A stretch of DNA of 64,000 nt from UKL13-3 sp044353855 (GTDB taxonomy: Bacteria > Bacteroidota > Bacteroidia > UKL13-3), in NCBI GenBank assembly GCA_044353855.1, contig JBILBF010000001.1, positions 248,001 through 312,000 on the forward strand, given 5' to 3'. Shown one piece after another: positions 59,736-64,000 of this stretch (position 1 is its first letter; every line of letters starts with the position of its first letter). The notes under the pieces were generated by a model. That model did not search any database, was not told the DNA's origin, and saw only the letters and a list, made by a program, of their open reading frames with translations. A program made the translations under genes and the position numbers.

Positions 59736-62381
59736 TTATGCACTCGCCTCTTCCAAACCCAACTCAATTTCGCCTAAATCTTCTTGCTCTTTCAGTTTCA
59801 TTATCTGTTGCAAGGCATCAGGAACAACATCGCTGCAAATGGTTAAAAAAGTTCCTCTACGTGCATTTTTTATTGCATAATCTATCGCATCTTTTTCCTT
59901 TTTAAATGTAATTATTTTTTTATTGGGATCTACTTGTTTGATGCCTTTGGTAATTAGGCTTATGATTTCATCTTCTGTGCGGCCACGTAAATTTTTATCT
60001 TGTCTAATAATAATTTCGCTAAACATGTGCGCGGCTTTTGCACCCAGAGCGATCGTATCTTCATCTCTTCTATCTCCTACACCTGCAATCACACCAATAT
60101 GGGTTCCTTCAATTTTACTCAACAATTCACCAATAGCTTCAAAGCCTGCCGTATTGTGTGCATAATCAATCATTACTTCAAAATGCTTGAATCTAAAAAT
60201 ATTCATCCGGCCTGGTGTTTGTGCGGGACCGGGAATAAATGTGGCCAAAGCAACACGCATATCTTCCACTTTGTAATTTCGAATAAAGCCTGCTAATAAT
60301 GTTGGTAAAACATTTGCTATATTATAGGTTGCTCTCCCACCAAATGTTAATGGAATATTGACTGCTTTTTCTACTCTAATTTTCCAAGTGCCTTTGCAAA
60401 TAGTTACATATCCATTTTCATAAATTGCTGCCAAGCCTCCTTTTGAAGCATGCTCTTTAATAATAGGATTTTTTTCATCCATACTAAAGTAGGCCACTTT
60501 GCAGGCAAGGCCTTTATGCATTGCAGCCGACCACTTATTATCAGCGTTTAATATTGTATAACCACTTGGCAAAACACTCTCGGGAACGACCGCTTTTACA
60601 CGCGCAAGTTGTTCAATGGTATCTATGTCTTGCATGCCTAAATGATCCTCCGTTATATTGGTAACAATAGCAATATCGCAATTGTGAAAACCTAAACCAG
60701 ATCTTAAAATACCTCCTCTAGCACATTCTAAAACAGCAAAGTCAACAGTTGGATCTTTAAGAACAAACTCTGCACTAACGGGCCCTGTGCAATCGCCTCG
60801 CATCATCAATTGGTTTTGAATATAAACTCCATCTGTTGTAGTATAGCCAACTTTATGCCCCATTGTTTTTACCATATGTGCCATTAAACGAGTTGTTGTT
60901 GTTTTTCCATTTGTTCCCGTTACAGCTATAATTGGAATACGAGCACTGCTACCAGGAGGATACAACATATCAATTACTGGCTCAGCAATATTACGAGGTA
61001 AACCAACAGCTGGATCTATATGCATTCGAAAACCGGGAGCTGCATTTACTTCTAATATAGCACCTCCTATTTCGGCAACAGGTTCAGTTAGGTTTTTAGC
61101 CATAATATCAATTCCACATATATCCAATCCAATAATACGTGCAATTCTTTCACACATAAAAATATTATCGGGATGAACCAAATCCGTTACATCCGTTGCT
61201 GTGCCTCCTGTACTTAAATTTGCAGTCGGTTTCAACCATTGCTCGGTGCCAGCTGGCAATACACTTGCTAGCGACAACCCCTCTTTTTTGAGCATATCTA
61301 GAGTAAAGTCATCTATTTTAATTTGGGTCAATGTTTTTTCATGACCATATCCTCTTCGAGGGTCCTCGTTTACTTTATCTATAAGCTCTTGAATGGTGCT
61401 TTTCCCATCTCCTAAAACTGATGCAGGTTTACGAATGGCTGCAGCTACAAATTTGTAATTTATGACTAGTACGCGATGATCTTCACCTGTTATATATTTT
61501 TCTACAATGATACTTCGTCCGTATTTTCTTGCTGCCTCAAATCCTTTTACCGCATCCTCCCAATTGGTAATATTGGTAGTAGCTCCTTTTCCATGATTTC
61601 CATCAACAGGCTTGGTTACAATTGGATAGTTAATTCTATCAATGGCCTCTTTCATTCCTTCTTCGCTGTATACTATCCTCCCTTTGGGTACAGGTATTTC
61701 GGCTGCTTCCAATAAGTTTTTTGTTTCTTCTTTGTTGCAAGCAATATCTACTGCAATACTGCTTGTTGTACTTGCGATAGTGGCTCTAATTCTTCGTTGA
61801 TTAACGCCATATCCTAATTGTACCAACGAGCTTTTATTTAACCTTATATAAGGAATACCCCTAGCTACTGCTTCATCAACAATACTCCCAGTGCTCGGAC
61901 CTAGGCGTTCTTCTTCGCGTATTTCTCGTAAGTTTTGAATGTCTTCTGCCAAATCGTAATCAGATCCCGAAATCAAAGCTTCTGCAATACGCACTGCAGC
62001 TTTTGCAGTGTAAACTCCAGCTTTTTCTTCATAATAACTAAAAACAACGTTGTAAATGCCTTCTTTTCCCGTACCGCGTGTTCGGCCAAAACCACAAAAC
62101 ATGCCTGCAAGTGTTTGCAATTCTAGCGCAATATGTTCAATCACATGCCCCATCCAAGTTCCATCGTCAACTCTCTGAAAAAAACCACCAACAGTTCCTA
62201 CAGAACACCTATGATTAATCATTGTTGGAAACATTTTTTCTAGCCGTTCTCTAAACCCAGGAATTTTATTAGTTGGCTTTTGCTCCATGTCTTCAAGGTC
62301 CAGTCGCATTTGAATAAGTTTGTGTCTACGAACAGACCAATAATTGGGTCCGCGCATTACTTTGATATCAAGGATTTGCAT
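59736..62381 (-). CDS. cphA: Cyanophycin synthetase
   Basis: 881 residues from ATG 62381 (MQILDIKVMRGPNYWSVRRH), the family N-terminus; the ATG at 62426 would add 15 residues. It polymerises L-aspartate and L-arginine into multi-L-arginyl-poly-L-aspartate (cyanophycin) with ATP, in cytoplasmic granules. The N-terminal domain (about 1-160) is followed by an ATP-grasp domain (about 210-470) with YPIVTKPVDGNHGKGATTNI, VRNAAPGFRM-like EVNAAPGFRMH and related motifs. The third part is a Mur-ligase-like domain with P-loop GTNGKTTTTRL at about residue 492, TEDHLG and MIDYAHNTAGF. Both adenylating active sites look intact, as in CphA1 enzymes. It is transcribed away from cphB, from a shared 230-base divergent region. 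Confidence 0.96.
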   Translation of the reverse strand: MQILDIKVMRGPNYWSVRRHKLIQMRLDLEDMEQKPTNKIPGFRERLEKMFPTMINHRCSVGTVGGFFQRVDDGTWMGHVIEHIALELQTLAGMFCGFGRTRGTGKEGIYNVVFSYYEEKAGVYTAKAAVRIAEALISGSDYDLAEDIQNLREIREEERLGPSTGSIVDEAVARGIPYIRLNKSSLVQLGYGVNQRRIRATIASTTSSIAVDIACNKEETKNLLEAAEIPVPKGRIVYSEEGMKEAIDRINYPIVTKPVDGNHGKGATTNITNWEDAVKGFEAARKYGRSIIVEKYITGEDHRVLVINYKFVAAAIRKPASVLGDGKSTIQELIDKVNEDPRRGYGHEKTLTQIKIDDFTLDMLKKEGLSLASVLPAGTEQWLKPTANLSTGGTATDVTDLVHPDNIFMCERIARIIGLDICGIDIMAKNLTEPVAEIGGAILEVNAAPGFRMHIDPAVGLPRNIAEPVIDMLYPPGSSARIPIIAVTGTNGKTTTTRLMAHMVKTMGHKVGYTTTDGVYIQNQLMMRGDCTGPVSAEFVLKDPTVDFAVLECARGGILRSGLGFHNCDIAIVTNITEDHLGMQDIDTIEQLARVKAVVPESVLPSGYTILNADNKWSAAMHKGLACKVAYFSMDEKNPIIKEHASKGGLAAIYENGYVTICKGTWKIRVEKAVNIPLTFGGRATYNIANVLPTLLAGFIRNYKVEDMRVALATFIPGPAQTPGRMNIFRFKHFEVMIDYAHNTAGFEAIGELLSKIEGTHIGVIAGVGDRRDEDTIALGAKAAHMFSEIIIRQDKNLRGRTEDEIISLITKGIKQVDPNKKIITFKKEKDAIDYAIKNARRGTFLTICSDVVPDALQQIMKLKEQEDLGEIELGLEEASA

Positions 62382-62556
62382 ATGCTCAGCTAATTTTAAG
62401 TGGGATGGTACTATAAGAAAATGCATTTTAGGTATTTTTTTGCTAAAAACTAATTGTTGTCATGTTTTTAATTTGTTGCGCCCTTTGCTATTCGCCAAAT
62501 ATTGGCTCTTAAAAAATTTCCCACATTGAAATAGGGGTAAAAAATTCAATAATATA

Positions 62557-62586
62557 TTGTGAGGTATATAGGTGCTACTATATTTG
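62557..62586 (+). promoter_or_regulatory. cphB promoter
   Basis: TTG at 62557-62559, a 19-base spacer and TATATTTG at 62579-62586, matching the Bacteroidota promoter exactly. It gives a leader of about 25 bases to the TTG start at 62612. The 62382-62611 interval divides cphA and cphB; no clear cphA promoter was found in it. Confidence 0.62.
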
Positions 62587-62611
62587 TTGCCGAATTAATA
62601 TAAACACAACA

Positions 62612-63481
62612 TTGGAATTACCTAAAGGAAAACTAATATCTGTAGGCGGTGCAGAAGATAAAGGAACAGATTTAGAACAAGGATTTATACAACGCAATCG
62701 TTTAAACTTTTTTGAACTTGGTATTTTAAAACGATTTGTAAACGAATTAGGAGGCGTTGCTAAACGCATTGAAGTAATAACAACTGCGTCCTCTATCCCT
62801 GTTGAGGTTGGGGAAAATTATCATGATGCTTTTGGGAAAATTGGCTGTACCAACGTGGGCGTAATTGATATTCGTAAACGAGAGGACGTTTTTACAGAAG
62901 AATATATTCAACGTGTAAAAGAAGCAGATGGTGTTATGTTTAGCGGAGGTGATCAACTGCGACTAACAAGTATTTTTGGCGGCACAGATATTTATACCAT
63001 TTTACATGAGCGTTATTATAATGAAGAGGGATTTGTAATAGCAGGTACAAGTGCTGGGGCTATGGCTATGAGTAATACCATGATTTACCAAGGGAAAAGC
63101 GAGCTGGCGCACTTAAAAGGTGAGGTAAAAATTACTACCGGTTTAGCGTTTATTGCCAATGTAATCATCGATTCTCATTTTGATAAACGTGGTCGTTTTA
63201 ACCGATTAGCACAAGCTGTAGCAAGCAATCCACAATGCACAGGAATTGGGCTGGGTGAAGATACAGGTGTTATCGTTACTGCTGGAAATAATTTGGAAGT
63301 AGTAGGAAGTGGAGCAGTGGTAATTGTAGATGGGAGAGATATTCGCCACAGCAATATTACCGAAGTAGGCATGGGAGAACCCATTGCAGTTGAAAATTTA
63401 CGCGTAAATATTTTGGTGCGAGGTAATCAATACTTACTAAAAGAAAGACGGTTTATAGCGAGTGAAGTAGAAACTGCTTAA
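62612..63481 (+). CDS. cphB: Cyanophycinase
   Basis: 289 residues, starting at a TTG because no in-frame ATG precedes LPKGKLISVGGAEDKG, the conserved cyanophycinase N-terminus. A peptidase S51 (class I glutamine amidotransferase-like) fold is clear. GGDQLRLTSIFGGT and the nucleophile Ser147 in AGTSAGAMAMS are present, as is FIANVIIDSHFDKRGRFNRLAQAV with the likely catalytic His. GIGLGEDTGVIV follows. It releases beta-Asp-Arg dipeptides from cyanophycin in the cytoplasm. It is divergent from cphA and convergent with the isoaspartyl peptidase gene, so the three genes form one functional locus but not one operon. It has its own promoter at 62557. Confidence 0.96.
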   Translation: MELPKGKLISVGGAEDKGTDLEQGFIQRNRLNFFELGILKRFVNELGGVAKRIEVITTASSIPVEVGENYHDAFGKIGCTNVGVIDIRKREDVFTEEYIQRVKEADGVMFSGGDQLRLTSIFGGTDIYTILHERYYNEEGFVIAGTSAGAMAMSNTMIYQGKSELAHLKGEVKITTGLAFIANVIIDSHFDKRGRFNRLAQAVASNPQCTGIGLGEDTGVIVTAGNNLEVVGSGAVVIVDGRDIRHSNITEVGMGEPIAVENLRVNILVRGNQYLLKERRFIASEVETA

Positions 63482-63535
63482 ACATAATTTACCGTATCGG
63501 TTTCGAAAAAGCATTTCCCTGTAGAATTGCTTTTA

Positions 63536-64000
63536 TTATGCTTCATAAATTCTAATTTGTGCCTCACCATCATCTTTTTGCCAGGCCCTATACATACCCT
63601 CACTGTTAAATGGCAATTCAATATTCCCTTTGGTGTCAATAGCAATTAACCCTCCTTCTCCTCCAAATTTTACCAATTTATCTTTTACCACAAAGTCGCA
63701 AGCTTGTTTAAGTGAATATCCTTTGTATTCCATTAAACAACTAATATCATATGCTACCACAGCACGGATAAAAAATTCACCATGCCCTGTACAGCTTATA
63801 GCACAGGTATTATTATTTGCATATGTTCCAGCACCAATCATGGGTGTATCTCCTATACGGCCAAAACGTTTATTGGTCATGCCACCTGTTGATGTTGCTG
63901 CAGCTATATTTCCATATTTATCCAATGCAACAGCACCAACGGTTCCAAATTTTTTCCCTTCGCCACTATTCACTGTATGATCCAGTTGATATCCATCTGA
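63536..64000 (-). CDS. iaaA: Isoaspartyl peptidase/L-asparaginase (Ntn hydrolase), N-terminus beyond the window
   Basis: The last 154 codons of the gene are visible; it runs past 64000. The sequence carries the autocleavage site FGTVGAVALDKYGNIAAATSTG, in which the Thr after Gly becomes the N-terminal nucleophile of the beta subunit. The typical GRIGDTPMIGAGTYANN, CTGHGEFFIRAVVAYDI, GGEGGLIAID and FNSEGMYRAW follow, matching E. coli IaaA in order. It splits beta-aspartyl dipeptides. Next to cphA and cphB it is the expected enzyme that cleaves beta-Asp-Arg to Asp and Arg. In the family the residue before the Gly is usually His; here it is Phe. Confidence 0.93.
   Translation of the reverse strand, partial: SDGYQLDHTVNSGEGKKFGTVGAVALDKYGNIAAATSTGGMTNKRFGRIGDTPMIGAGTYANNNTCAISCTGHGEFFIRAVVAYDISCLMEYKGYSLKQACDFVVKDKLVKFGGEGGLIAIDTKGNIELPFNSEGMYRAWQKDDGEAQIRIYEA

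Noticed and set aside
1..64000. tRNA, rRNA, CRISPR arrays, insertion sequences, prophage
   Set aside because: The spacers were read through. None contains a cloverleaf-like sequence, regularly spaced short repeats, an intact transposase or phage genes.

Overview
The window is AT-rich chromosomal DNA from a member of the Bacteroidota, probably a Chitinophagia/Sphingobacteriia-like lineage (phylum confident, class inferred). The evidence is type IX secretion (T9SS) C-terminal sorting domains on several very large secreted proteins, a bacillithiol gene (bshA), carB without the C-terminal allosteric domain, Bacteroidota-type L13 and CarB N-termini, and promoters of the form TTG-N19-22-TAnnTTTG with very short leaders and no obvious Shine-Dalgarno sequences. 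No tRNA, rRNA, CRISPR array, intact insertion sequence or prophage was recognised.

Layout. 1-6060: a dsbD-like gene running off the left edge, a LysM glucosaminidase, a GT-C-like membrane protein, a D-cysteine desulfhydrase/ACC-deaminase-like enzyme and a threonine synthase-like enzyme. 6159-16193: two giant tandem paralogues (about 1640 residues each) with a gliding-motility/T9SS C-terminal domain; their last 3.5 kb appear identical at every base while their first ~1.4 kb have diverged. 16299-21720: two amidohydrolases, a Nudix hydrolase and a small Kazal-like secreted protein. 21816-24469: rplM-rpsI-rpsB-tsf with promoter and terminators. 24733-32397: a 2515-residue secreted GEVED/BNR-associated repeat protein on the minus strand. 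32582-45694: apaG, a metallophosphatase plus glycosyltransferase pair, a TPR lipoprotein, an NAD-dependent epimerase, a degenerate arginase-fold protein, another GT-C-like membrane protein, bshA, a GH3/beta-lactamase-fold fusion and mutL. 45715-52085: carB, a putative outer-membrane protein, a CCG-type iron-sulfur protein, two small plus-strand genes and a previously untracked truncated copy of the iron-sulfur gene. 52182-58802: a minus-strand cell-envelope/translation group (GT51 transglycosylase, frr, pyrH, alpha/beta hydrolase, PpiD-like foldase). 58945-64000: an RsmI-like methyltransferase and a cyanophycin locus, cphA / cphB / isoaspartyl peptidase (the last cut by the right edge).

How the genes work together. 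The cyanophycin genes form a complete cycle: CphA polymerises aspartate and arginine, CphB cuts the polymer into beta-Asp-Arg dipeptides, and the isoaspartyl peptidase splits these to free amino acids. The giant proteins at 6210, 11244 and 24787 and the small one at 21247 are exported proteins carrying probable T9SS signals. The twin giants look like diverged heads on a shared, homogenised body and tail. Several gene starts were moved from the longest open frame to an internal ATG (11244, 16299, 20624, 43840, 48534, 55765, 58802, 58945, 62381) or GTG (21247), using promoter position, signal peptides and family N-termini.
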